Assembly (NCBI RefSeq): GCF_021295335.1
Contig: NZ_JAIWOT010000001.1
Location: 2,868,501-2,932,500, forward strand
DNA length: 64,000 bases
Direction: 5' to 3'
Source: Komagataeibacter sp. FNDCF1
GTDB lineage: Bacteria > Pseudomonadota > Alphaproteobacteria > Acetobacterales > Acetobacteraceae
Shown in pieces: positions 56,443-64,000 of this stretch. Numbering within the stretch: the stretch's first letter is position 1; every line of letters begins with the position of its first letter. Below the pieces are notes generated by a model. That model saw nothing but the letters and a program-made list of their open reading frames with translations, was not told where the DNA came from and searched no databases. The position numbers were made by a program, and so were the translations under genes.

Positions 56443-57015
56443 ATGCTGCTCTGGACCGGTCTTGGTAACCCCGAGCCGGGGATGAGCCGGAATCGTCACA
56501 ATGTCGGGTTCATGGCGGTGGACCGGATTGCCGACCGCCACGGGTTTTCCCCGTGGCGCAGGCGCTTCCGTGGCGAGGTGGCCGAAGGCATGGTGGGGCG
56601 GCACAAGGTGCTGCTGCTCAAGCCCATGACCTACATGAACCTCTCGGGGGAGAGCGTTCAGCAGGCGGCGGCCTTCTACAAGCTGCCAGCCGAATCGATC
56701 ACGGCATTCCATGATGAACTTGACCTGGAGCCCGGGCGCATCCGCGTGAAGCGTGGCGGCGGGGCGGCCGGGCATAACGGCCTGCGGTCGATGGATCGCA
56801 TGCTGGGCACGAAAGATTACTGGCGCGCGCGGCTGGGTATCGGGCATCCCGGCAGCCGTGAGCGTGTAACGGGCCATGTGCTGGGTGATTTCTCCCGCAC
56901 GGACCGCGAGTGGCTGGACCCGATGCTTGATGCGCTGGCCGATGAGGCCGTGCTGCTGGCGGACGGCAAGCCGGAACTGTTCATGACAAGAATGGCCGCG
57001 CAGGCCGGGGAGTAA
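56443..57015 (+). CDS. pth: Peptidyl-tRNA hydrolase
   Basis: A 190-residue hydrolase that recycles peptidyl-tRNA. TGLGNPEPGMSRNRHNVGF (His19 catalytic), LLKPMTYMNLSGESV and the GGGAAGHNGLRSMDRML block are intact. ychF follows after 6 bp, a conserved pair. Confidence 0.96.
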   Translation: MLLWTGLGNPEPGMSRNRHNVGFMAVDRIADRHGFSPWRRRFRGEVAEGMVGRHKVLLLKPMTYMNLSGESVQQAAAFYKLPAESITAFHDELDLEPGRIRVKRGGGAAGHNGLRSMDRMLGTKDYWRARLGIGHPGSRERVTGHVLGDFSRTDREWLDPMLDALADEAVLLADGKPELFMTRMAAQAGE

Positions 57016-57021
57016 GGGCGT

Positions 57022-58116
57022 ATGGGCTTCAACTGTGGCATCGTGGGCCTGCCGAACGTAGGCAAATCGACGCTGTTCAACGCCCTGACCGAGACTGCTT
57101 CGGCGCAGGCCGCGAACTATCCGTTCTGCACCATCGAACCGAATGTGGGCCGCGTGGCGGTGCCCGATGCGCGGCTGGCCAATCTGGCGCGTATTGGCAA
57201 GTCCCAGAAGATCCTGCCTACCAGCCTTGAATTCGTGGATATCGCGGGCCTGGTGCGCGGCGCCTCACGCGGGGAAGGGCTGGGCAACCAGTTCCTGGCC
57301 AATATCCGTGAGGTGGATGCGATCATCCACGTGCTGCGCTGTTTCGAGGATGACGACATCACGCATGTCGAAGGGGGCGTCGACCCCATCCGTGATGCGG
57401 AGATCATCGAGACCGAACTGATGCTGGCCGATCTCGAATCGCTGGAAAAGCGGATCGTGGCGCTGCAGAAGAAGGCGCGCGGCAATGACCGCGAGGCGGC
57501 GGCCCAGGTCGAACTGATGCAACCGCTGATCGAGGCGCTGCGGGAAGGCCGGCCCGCGCGTGAGGCGATCCCGGCAGGGCAGGAAGAAGCGGTGCGCCGC
57601 CTGCAGCTCATGACATCGAAGCCGGTGCTGTATGTCTGCAATGTCGATGAAGGCTCGGCCGCGACAGGCAACGAATTTTCCGAACGTGTGCGCGCCCGCG
57701 CGGAAGCGGAAGGGGCCGCCATGGTCGTGGTTTCCGCCGCGATCGAGGCCGAGGTCAGCCAGCTTGGCGCGGAGGACCGCGTGGAATTCCTGGAAGGTCT
57801 CGGCCTGAAGGATAGCGGGCTGGACCGTGTGATCGCCGCCGGTTACCGCCTGCTGGGCCTGAGCACCTACTTCACCGTAGGGCCGAAGGAAACACGGGCC
57901 TGGACCATTACCGAAGGAACAAGGGCCCCGCAGGCCGCCGCCGTGATCCATAATGATTTCGAGCGGGGCTTCATTGCATGTGAAACCATTGCATATGATG
58001 ACTATATCGCCTGCAATGGTGAGGCAGGCGCGCGTGAAGCGGGCAAGCTGCGCATCGAGGGGCGGGACTATGTGGTGCAGGATGGTGATGTCCTGCTGTT
58101 CCGCTTCAACGTCTGA
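57022..58116 (+). CDS. ychF: Ribosome-binding ATPase YchF
   Basis: A 364-residue Obg-family P-loop protein. GLPNVGKST is the Walker A (about residues 9-17); a C-terminal TGS domain ends the protein (YFTVGPKETRAWTI ... GDVLLFRFNV). YchF binds ribosomes and links to stress. It lies between pth and proA. Confidence 0.96.
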   Translation: MGFNCGIVGLPNVGKSTLFNALTETASAQAANYPFCTIEPNVGRVAVPDARLANLARIGKSQKILPTSLEFVDIAGLVRGASRGEGLGNQFLANIREVDAIIHVLRCFEDDDITHVEGGVDPIRDAEIIETELMLADLESLEKRIVALQKKARGNDREAAAQVELMQPLIEALREGRPAREAIPAGQEEAVRRLQLMTSKPVLYVCNVDEGSAATGNEFSERVRARAEAEGAAMVVVSAAIEAEVSQLGAEDRVEFLEGLGLKDSGLDRVIAAGYRLLGLSTYFTVGPKETRAWTITEGTRAPQAAAVIHNDFERGFIACETIAYDDYIACNGEAGAREAGKLRIEGRDYVVQDGDVLLFRFNV

Positions 58117-58164
58117 TACGGGCGCGTTGCCCGTGTGGTGACGAACATCAGGGAGTTACGGATC

Positions 58165-59448
58165 ATGGATCAGGCTGTTGCAACCCCGGCGCAGGCAGAG
58201 GCACCGCAGCCGGACGTGATCCGCGCCATGGCGGTTGCCGCCCGTGCCGCAGGCCGTGTGCTGGCCCGCAGCACGACCGGAACCCGCAACAGGGCCCTGA
58301 CCGCCGCAGCCGGTGCGCTACGGGCCGCACAGTCCGAACTGCTGGCGGCCAATGCGCGCGATGTCGCGGCCTTTACCGGCACCCCGGCCTTTCGTGACAG
58401 GCTGACCCTGACCCCCGGGCGGGTCGAGGCCATGGCGCAGGCGCTGGAACAGGTGGCCGGCCTGCCGGACCCGGTGGGGCGTGTCATGGCGGAATGGGAC
58501 CGGCCCAACGGGCTGCGTATCCGCCGTGTGGCGACCCCGGTGGGGGTAATCGGCATGATTTATGAAAGCCGCCCCAATGTGGGCGCGGATGCGGCAGCGC
58601 TGTGCATCAAGTCCGGCAATGCGGTCATCCTGCGCGGCGGGTCGGACAGCCTGAACAGCGCGCGGGTGATTCACGCCGCCATGCAGGCGGGGCTGGAAGC
58701 TGCCGGCCTGCCGGTGGACTGCGTGCAGATCCCCCCCGATGCGGACCGTGCCCATGTGGCATCCATGCTGGGGGCAACCGGGCTGATCGACCTGATCATT
58801 CCGCGTGGCGGCAGGTCACTGGTCGAGCGGGTCTGTGCGGAAGCCCGCGTGCCGGTGCTGGCCCATGCCGCAGGGCTGTGCCACACCTACGTGCATGCGG
58901 CGGCCGATCTGGAAATGGCGCGGCGTATCGTGCTCAACGCCAAGCTGCGCCGCCCCGGCATATGTGGCGCGACAGAGACACTGCTGGTGGATCAGGCGAT
59001 CGCCCCCAGGATCCTGCCCGGCCTGATCGAGGACCTGGCCACCCGTGGCTGCACGTTCCGCGCCGATGACCGCGCGCGTGATATCGTGCCCGACCTGCCT
59101 GCGGCAACGGAAGAAGACTTTGCCACCGAATGGCTGGACGCGGTGCTGTCCGTGGGCGTGGTGGACGGTGTGGAGGACGCGCTGGACCATATCGCCCGCT
59201 ACGGCAGCGCGCATACCGATGCCATCGTGACCGACGATGCCGTGGCGGCCACGACATTCCTGAACGGGACGGACAGCGCTGTCGTCATGTGGAATGCTTC
59301 CACCCAGTTCTGTGATGGTGGTGAATTTGGTTTCGGGGCCGAAATCGGCATTGCTACCGGGCGTTTCCATGCCCGTGGCCCGGTCGGGCTGGAACAGCTG
59401 ACCACCTACCGGTACGAGGTGATCGGCACCGGGCAGGTCCGGGCCTGA
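58165..59448 (+). CDS. proA: Gamma-glutamyl phosphate reductase
   Basis: A 427-residue proline-pathway reductase (aldehyde-dehydrogenase fold). [16 protein letters not shown], the catalytic Cys in [15 protein letters not shown], and [33 protein letters not shown] end are present. GGGAG precedes the ATG at 58165. The usual partner proB is not adjacent; ychF is upstream instead. Confidence 0.95.
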   Translation: MDQAVATPAQAEAPQPDVIRAMAVAARAAGRVLARSTTGTRNRALTAAAGALRAAQSELLAANARDVAAFTGTPAFRDRLTLTPGRVEAMAQALEQVAGLPDPVGRVMAEWDRPNGLRIRRVATPVGVIGMIYESRPNVGADAAALCIKSGNAVILRGGSDSLNSARVIHAAMQAGLEAAGLPVDCVQIPPDADRAHVASMLGATGLIDLIIPRGGRSLVERVCAEARVPVLAHAAGLCHTYVHAAADLEMARRIVLNAKLRRPGICGATETLLVDQAIAPRILPGLIEDLATRGCTFRADDRARDIVPDLPAATEEDFATEWLDAVLSVGVVDGVEDALDHIARYGSAHTDAIVTDDAVAATTFLNGTDSAVVMWNASTQFCDGGEFGFGAEIGIATGRFHARGPVGLEQLTTYRYEVIGTGQVRA

Positions 59449-59469
59449 ATACTGGAACGGGGCGTAGGC

Positions 59470-60102
59470 ATGGGGCCGGCAGTACCTGTTCAGGGTGATG
59501 GACGGCATATGCGCGTGGGCCTGCTGGGGGGATCGTTCAACCCGGTGCATGAAGGTCATATCCAGCTTGCATGCCGGGCGTTGCGGCAGCTCGGGCTTGA
59601 TCAGGTATGGTTCCTTGTCTCGCCGGGCAATCCGCTCAAGCCGGTTGCGGGCATGGCGCCGCTGCCGCAACGGCTGGCCGGTGTGCGCCGCCGCATCCGG
59701 GGCATATGCGGCAGGAAGCTGGTGGCGACCGATATCGAAAGCCACATGGGCACGCGCTATACGGCCGACACGCTGGCGCGACTGAAGCAGCTGTTTCCGC
59801 ATGTGCGGTTTGTCTGGCTGATGGGGGCGGACGGGCTGGCCCAGATGGGGCGGTGGCGACGGTGGCGGGATATCGTGCGCATGGTTCCGCTCGCGATCCT
59901 GCCGCGACCGGGCTATAATCCTGCCGCATTGCGGGGCCAGATTGCCAGCAGGCTTGCGCGCTGGCGGCGCCCGGCACGGCAGGCTGGCATACTGGCAATG
60001 TGCACACCACCGGCATGGGTCTTTCTTCCCGCGCCACAGAACGCTATATCAGCTACAGAAATACGTGCATCGCAGGCCGATCGTGGCCACCGACGGGAGT
60101 AA
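59470..60102 (+). CDS. nadD: Nicotinate-nucleotide adenylyltransferase
   Basis: A protein of up to 210 residues (or 197 if begun at 59509). GGSFNPVHEGH is the nucleotidyltransferase motif; the ISATEIRAS end is typical of NadD. With nadE at 32641 it supplies NAD. Overlaps the upstream end of the rsfS frame. Start not fixed by a strong ribosome-binding site. Confidence 0.9.
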   Translation: MGPAVPVQGDGRHMRVGLLGGSFNPVHEGHIQLACRALRQLGLDQVWFLVSPGNPLKPVAGMAPLPQRLAGVRRRIRGICGRKLVATDIESHMGTRYTADTLARLKQLFPHVRFVWLMGADGLAQMGRWRRWRDIVRMVPLAILPRPGYNPAALRGQIASRLARWRRPARQAGILAMCTPPAWVFLPAPQNAISATEIRASQADRGHRRE

Positions 60103-60650
60103 CAGCCATAACCAGAAAGCCTACAGCCGAGGGCAGCGCCAGGCGCCGCACCGGCAGCACCCTTCCCGCCGGGCAACCGCGCGTGGTGACCACAGGCGCA
60201 CTGGGCAGTGCCGTGCAGGTACCGGGCACGCCACGCAAGAAAGCGGCGGTGGCCGGGCCCACATCCGGCCAGGCGCGTGAGACGGACCCCCGTGTAGACC
60301 AGTTCCTGGACATCATCACCACCAGTCTGGAAGACGACAAGGCCGAGGACATCGTGGTGATCGACCTGACCGGACGGGCCTCCTTTGCCGACCGCATGGT
60401 CATTGCAACAGGCCTGGCGGACCGGCAGATCACGGCCATGGCCGCGCATATCGACCGCAAGCTGGGAGAGGCCGGACTGAAGCGCATCCGTACCGAAGGG
60501 GCAAGCGGCTCCGACTGGGTGCTGCTGGATGCGGGCGATATCGTGGTGCATCTGTTCAAGGCCGAGGCACGTGCGCTGTACGGGCTGGAGCGGATGTGGG
60601 GCGCTGATCTGGACGTGCCGCCGGAGGCGCCAGCCACCCCGGTGGAATAG
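60000..60650 (+). CDS. rsfS: Ribosome silencing factor RsfS
   Basis: The conserved RsfS domain begins near 60290: DQFLDIITTSLEDDKAEDIVVIDLTGRASFADRMVIATGLADRQI and continues to HLFKAEARALYGLERMW. RsfS blocks subunit joining in starvation. The frame is open upstream, overlapping nadD, and encodes a basic Thr/Arg-rich lead of about 95 residues; the true start may be a GTG near 60183 or 60186. Normal position after nadD and before rlmH. Confidence 0.85.
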   Translation: MHTTGMGLSSRATERYISYRNTCIAGRSWPPTGVTAITRKPTAEGSARRRTGSTLPAGQPRVVTTGALGSAVQVPGTPRKKAAVAGPTSGQARETDPRVDQFLDIITTSLEDDKAEDIVVIDLTGRASFADRMVIATGLADRQITAMAAHIDRKLGEAGLKRIRTEGASGSDWVLLDAGDIVVHLFKAEARALYGLERMWGADLDVPPEAPATPVE

Positions 60651-60653
60651 CCC

Positions 60654-61112
60654 TTGTTTCACCTGATTGCCGTAGGCCGCATGAAGGACCGGGTGGAGCG
60701 TGACCTGTTTGAACGCTACGCCACCCGGCTTTCGCCGCGCATCAAGCTGACCGAACTGGTGGAAGGGCGGGGTGCCCCCAACGAGATCAAGCGCCGGGAG
60801 GGGCAGGCAATCCTCGCCGCCCTGCCGGACCGCGCACTTGTCGTCGCCATGGATGAGGGGGGCCGGACATATGACAGTCTGGCCTTTTCGCGCGCGGTGC
60901 AGCAGTGGGTGGAAACCCCACGGCCCCTGTGTTTCGTGATTGGTGGCGCGGAAGGGCTTGATGCCCCGGTCGTGCAGCGTGCCGACCATACGCTTTCACT
61001 GGGCAGGATGACGTGGCCGCACATGCTGGTACGTGGCATGCTGGCGGAACAGTTATACCGTGCCCGCGCCATTTCCACGGGCCATCCCTACCATCGCGCC
61101 GGCCGGCCCTGA
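60654..61112 (+). CDS. rlmH: 23S rRNA pseudouridine-1915 N3-methyltransferase
   Basis: A 152-residue SPOUT methyltransferase modifying 23S rRNA position 1915. [13 protein letters not shown] and [35 protein letters not shown] are the SAM-knot segments. TTG start at 60654, 3 bp after the rsfS stop. Last gene of the nadD-rsfS-rlmH unit. Confidence 0.94.
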   Translation: MFHLIAVGRMKDRVERDLFERYATRLSPRIKLTELVEGRGAPNEIKRREGQAILAALPDRALVVAMDEGGRTYDSLAFSRAVQQWVETPRPLCFVIGGAEGLDAPVVQRADHTLSLGRMTWPHMLVRGMLAEQLYRARAISTGHPYHRAGRP

Positions 61113-61130
61113 CGGACCCGCCGGTTTTTT
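61103..61130 (+). terminator. Probable terminator after rlmH
   Basis: CCGGC (61103-61107) and GCCGG (61120-61124) flank a 12-nt loop and are followed by six T residues (61125-61130). Short stem but with a good U-tract, overlapping the end of rlmH. Confidence 0.6.
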
Positions 61131-61134
61131 CAGC

Positions 61135-61887
61135 CTAGCGCAGGGAACGATTCGGAGCGTCATCCGTATAGGCCAGTGAAGAAGACGCATGTCCGGCAAG
61201 CCCCTCGGGCGCTTCCGCCACTTCGGTGCCGTTATGATGGGTACGGGCCTGCGCCATGACAGCGGGGCTGTTGCCGTGCATTGCCTTGCGATACGTGGTC
61301 AGCATGACATCCGACCCGGAAGCGGGACGGGCATAGATGAATCCGTAGGTGGGATAGATGCTGCCAAATCCCCCGCTACGGTTGTTCAGCGCCACGCGGA
61401 CCGCCGACCAGTCATTGTTGGGGGAAACGTCAATCACCGGAACGGACCGGCTGATGCCGCCCTGGCCCCAGTGCGACTGATCAATGACGATGGTGCGGTT
61501 GTTGACAAGCTGCCGCACGACGGCCACATGACCCAGCGGCATGCGGCGCGTACCACGGAAGTTGAGGACGCTGCCTTCTTCCGGTGCGCTGCCGCGGGCA
61601 TAACGTCCGGCTGCATTATACCACCAGTCCACCGCATTGCCACGAATCTCGACATCCGATGCCGACTTGGCGAAAGCCACGCACTGAATCACATGCCCAC
61701 GCTCATGTCCGTGGCGCACAAGTGCATGGTGGATGGAATGGCCATGCGTGGCGGTATGCGCGGTGGCGGGATGGACATGACCGGCATGCCGGCCCGTGCT
61801 TGCGTGTCCCTGTTCCGAAAACATGAATCCGAACGTGGCGCTGAGAACGGAAAGCAGGACGCCACGCTTCAGGTTTCTGATCCACAT
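61135..61887 (-). CDS. Exported CHAP-domain peptidase/amidase with His-rich leader
   Basis: A 250-residue protein with a signal peptide (hydrophobic GVLLSVLSATFGFMF). Residues 28-65 contain 12 His, a possible metal-binding leader. The CHAP domain follows, with catalytic Cys69 (VIQCVAFAK) and His120 (LGHVAVV); NRTIVIDQSHW gives the third polar residue region. CHAP enzymes cut peptidoglycan or related amide bonds. Probably periplasmic cell-wall hydrolase. Convergent with rlmH. Confidence 0.85.
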   Translation of the reverse strand: MWIRNLKRGVLLSVLSATFGFMFSEQGHASTGRHAGHVHPATAHTATHGHSIHHALVRHGHERGHVIQCVAFAKSASDVEIRGNAVDWWYNAAGRYARGSAPEEGSVLNFRGTRRMPLGHVAVVRQLVNNRTIVIDQSHWGQGGISRSVPVIDVSPNNDWSAVRVALNNRSGGFGSIYPTYGFIYARPASGSDVMLTTYRKAMHGNSPAVMAQARTHHNGTEVAEAPEGLAGHASSSLAYTDDAPNRSLR

Positions 61888-62207
61888 TTTCTACAATCTC
61901 TCCACCACCTTGGGGTGATTCTTTAATGACTGGCTCACATCGTGTTCATCGACTAGCAAGCCCTTTGCAAGTCTGACAAGCCTGCGCTGTGAAGGATGAA
62001 CAGCAATGGGGCATATTTCATCTAAAATCGGCACTTTAATAAAAAAATAGGAATAAATTCTTTATTCGGACCAATTAGTCCCTGTTTTTCGGCCATAAAA
62101 GGGCAGGAATCATTCAATAAGAACAGAAGCAGAATGATTCTGGGGAGACGGGTAAGTTGCAAAAATGTGACATGTTTTAAGCGTGCCTTCCCGTCCCCCC
62201 GTTCATC
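61888..62207. other. Gene-free region between CHAP and Rid genes
   Basis: 320 bp, AT-rich in the middle (TTTAATAAAAAAATAGGAATAAATTC type). An imperfect dyad AATCATT (62108-62114) / AATGATT (62133-62139) is present. It holds the CHAP promoter and perhaps the Rid-gene 3' end signal; no gene supported. Confidence 0.4.
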
Positions 62208-62558
62208 TTACTTGGTGGCGATCACCATGATTTCGACCAGCACTTCCGGCCGGGCCATCTTGGCTTCCACGCAGGCGCGGGCGGGGGCGCCATCCTTGGG
62301 CAGCCAGGGGCTCCACACGGCGTTCATGGCATCACGGTCATTGATGTCCTTCAGCCAGATCTGCGCCTGCAGCAGGCGGGTATTGTCGGTGCCGTGCAGT
62401 TCCAGGGCCTCGTCAATCTGGGTCAGGATATCCTTTGTCTGGGCCGTGATGTCGGCGGACAGGTCGCGGGCCACGAATCCCTGCGTGAACAGGAAGCCAT
62501 GGTATTCCACGACCTTGGACAGGATGGGATTGGGCTCGGTGCGGATGATCTTGCTCAT
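62208..62558 (-). CDS. Rid-family protein (short, RidA-like)
   Basis: A 116-residue YjgF/RidA-superfamily protein with GFLFTQGFVARD, TKDILTQIDEALELHGTD, LLQAQIWLKDINDRDAMNAVW and a C-terminal ARACVEAKMARPEVLVEIMVIA; the canonical Arg is in PARACVEA. Probably an enamine/imine deaminase or a relative. Second Rid gene in the window. Start at 62558. Confidence 0.9.
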   Translation of the reverse strand: MSKIIRTEPNPILSKVVEYHGFLFTQGFVARDLSADITAQTKDILTQIDEALELHGTDNTRLLQAQIWLKDINDRDAMNAVWSPWLPKDGAPARACVEAKMARPEVLVEIMVIATK

Positions 62559-62638
62559 GTCATTATCCTAGCTTGTTGGCAGGCATGCGGGCTGGCCGCA
62601 TGTGCTGCCTTCTCTCTTTGCGCCGGTATGCCCCGAGG

Positions 62639-63274
62639 TCAACCGCCTGCGAACATGCGGGCAAACGCCGCCAGGCGGGCCGGTGTATCAAAATCCTCGG
62701 TTATTTCCATGCCGGCTTCCACCTGCTGCATTTCCGCGCCGTACCGGTCCAGCAGCCCCCGCGCACCTTTATCTCCCTTCTGGTCCATAAGGGTCGGGAA
62801 CAGGCTTCGGTTCCACAAAATCGGGTTTCCGCGCCGGCCATCATGCACCGGCATGACACCGGGGCAGTCGGGATGGGCCGTGAAAACCGCGATCATGCGG
62901 TCGAGCAGGGAGGGGGCGATACATGGCATATCCCCCAGGCAGATCAGTGCTCCCCTCACGTCATGCTGGCCTGCCAGCTGTATGCCTGCGGCCAGTGTGC
63001 GCGAAAGGCCGGCTTCATGGTTGCGCGCGCTTATGAACAGCGGGTTACGGCCGGGGGGAATGCCACGTCGGGCGGCGGCATGGATGTCCGCGCTGCGGTG
63101 CCCGTATGCAATGATGAGCGGGTCGGCCTGGCTGGCCGCGACCGCGCGCAGCGTGCGGGCGATCATGGGCAGGCCGGTGGCGTCGGGGGCCAGCAGCTTG
63201 TGCGCGGGCGCCGTACGGCTGGATGCGCCCGCCGCCAGGACGATGGCCGCCACGCGCGGGCGGCCCGTAATCAT
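62639..63274 (-). CDS. MobA-like nucleotidyltransferase
   Basis: A 211-residue NTP transferase (MocA/MobA-like): VAAIVLAAGASSR nucleotide motif, ALICLGDMPCI, and DGRRGNPILWNR. It would add a nucleotide to molybdopterin (CMP/GMP) for a molybdoenzyme. Directly follows the XdhC-like gene on this strand, the normal pair for molybdenum hydroxylases such as xanthine or aldehyde dehydrogenase, none of which is in view. Start 63274 avoids a 32-codon overlap. Confidence 0.85.
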   Translation of the reverse strand: MITGRPRVAAIVLAAGASSRTAPAHKLLAPDATGLPMIARTLRAVAASQADPLIIAYGHRSADIHAAARRGIPPGRNPLFISARNHEAGLSRTLAAGIQLAGQHDVRGALICLGDMPCIAPSLLDRMIAVFTAHPDCPGVMPVHDGRRGNPILWNRSLFPTLMDQKGDKGARGLLDRYGAEMQQVEAGMEITEDFDTPARLAAFARMFAGG

Positions 63275-63308
63275 GCCCGGAATCCCGTCATGCCCGGCCG
63301 CCGCCCAC

Positions 63309-64000
63309 TTATGTCCAGCCCGAAATGCGCCCCAGCGGTCTGTCATGACGCACGGCCACGATCTCGGCAAGGATGGACAGGGCGATCTCCGCCGCCCCTA
63401 CGGCCCCGATGGCAAGCCCCACGGGGCCATGGATGCGGGCGACCTGCGCGGGCGTGAACCCTTCCTCCCCCAGTCGCGCCATGCGTGAGGCCTGGGTTTT
63501 GCGGGAGCCCAGCGCACCGATATAGAACGCATCGCTGCCCAGGGCGTATTGCAGGGTCGGGTCGTCCAGCTTGGCGTCGTGGGTCAGGGTTACGATGGCG
63601 GTCTGGTTATCGACCCCCATCTGTTCCAGCGCCTCGTCCGGCCAGTCGGTGTGCAGTGGAATGCCGGGAAAGCGTTCGGGCGTCGCAAGCTGGGTGCGCG
63701 GATCAACCACGGTGACGCTGAAGCCGGTTGTCTGCGCCATGGGGGCGAGAACCTGCGCAATATGTACCGCACCCACAATGATCAGGCGTGGCTGCATGGG
63801 AACAAGATGCAGGAACCATATGGCCTGGCCCGCCTCGTTCTCCAGCCGCAGGCTGCGCCCGGTGGCAAAGACTTCCGCTGCCCTGGCATGCAGGCCAGCG
63901 TCCACCCCACCGGCTGCCGGAACGGCCGGGTCCTGGTAGAGCAGGCATGTCCGGCCTGTCGCCAGTTCGGTCGCCATGATGACCGGTATGCGCGCCTGCC
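63309..64000 (-). CDS. XdhC-family protein, 5' end beyond window
   Basis: At least 222 residues plus more: the reading frame stays open to the right edge (codons before the first Met encode A-R-I-P-V-I), consistent with a truncated XdhC where the N-terminus lies beyond 64000. Family marks: PRLIIVGAVHIAQVLAPMAQTTGF, VDPRTQLATPERFP and IGALGSRKTQASR, IGAVGAAEIALSILAEI. XdhC delivers the sulfurated molybdenum cofactor to molybdenum hydroxylases. Confidence 0.88.
   Translation of the reverse strand, partial: QARIPVIMATELATGRTCLLYQDPAVPAAGGVDAGLHARAAEVFATGRSLRLENEAGQAIWFLHLVPMQPRLIIVGAVHIAQVLAPMAQTTGFSVTVVDPRTQLATPERFPGIPLHTDWPDEALEQMGVDNQTAIVTLTHDAKLDDPTLQYALGSDAFYIGALGSRKTQASRMARLGEEGFTPAQVARIHGPVGLAIGAVGAAEIALSILAEIVAVRHDRPLGRISGWT

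Overview
The window is high-GC, densely coding bacterial chromosome. Gene content points to an acetic acid bacterium (Acetobacteraceae, most like Komagataeibacter/Gluconacetobacter). Alphaproteobacterial marks include a bacterial NDUFA12 homologue followed by mlaD and a DUF2155 gene, the ubiK / lgt / NDUFAF7-like / pgeF / prs / rplY / pth / ychF neighbourhood, a degenerate class II ribonucleotide reductase relative, and lutABC-type lactate oxidation. The genus is inferred from protein resemblance and gene order only; no search was run.

Layout. 1-8.4 kb: an NAD(P)-binding epimerase-like gene coupled to a membrane-anchored protein; rplM-rpsI with promoter and terminator; a secreted NUC1-type nuclease with small hypothetical genes; ilvD. 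8.6-12.7 kb: an AsmA-like protein, tRNA-Thr, a DsbA-like protein and an SDR oxidoreductase. 13.0-15.0 kb: an IS110-family element with a long non-coding right side that may encode a guide RNA, then an AT-rich tract and tRNA-Ser. 15.2-26.1 kb: lepA; a two-gene regulatory unit (small putative winged-helix protein plus an S24-like repressor lacking the usual catalytic residues); a secreted coiled-coil protein; a DEAD-box helicase; an alcohol dehydrogenase; a GNAT/DUF482 protein; a Rid protein; and the NrdJ-like protein. 26.4-36.3 kb: NDUFA12-mlaD-hyp-DUF2155, an intact IS1182-family element with 4-bp target duplication, otsBA (trehalose), a DsbB-like protein, DUF1328, glutamine-dependent nadE and an RTX-like protein. 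36.8-45.7 kb: HU, lutABC with a divergent LysR regulator, then a metallopeptidase / transglutaminase / circularly permuted ATP-grasp / alpha-E cluster. 45.8-64 kb: tRNA-Gln and a compact housekeeping stretch (COQ9/TetR-like, proC, YbjN, ubiK, hldD, lgt, NDUFAF7-like, pgeF, prs, a phosphatase, rplY, pth, ychF, proA, nadD, rsfS, rlmH), then a CHAP hydrolase, a Rid protein, a MobA-like nucleotidyltransferase and an XdhC-like gene cut by the right edge.

The genes mostly form short operons with ATGA, GTGA or TGATG overlaps. Four copies of a dispersed two-hairpin repeat lie at transcript ends; in two of them the repeat supplies the last codons and stop of the adjoining gene. No rRNA, CRISPR array, prophage or recognisable defence island was seen. 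The best leads for something undescribed are the IS110 non-coding RNA candidate, the NrdJ-like protein, the catalytically altered S24-like regulator with its coupled small partner, the ATP-grasp/alpha-E/transglutaminase cluster and the dispersed repeat.
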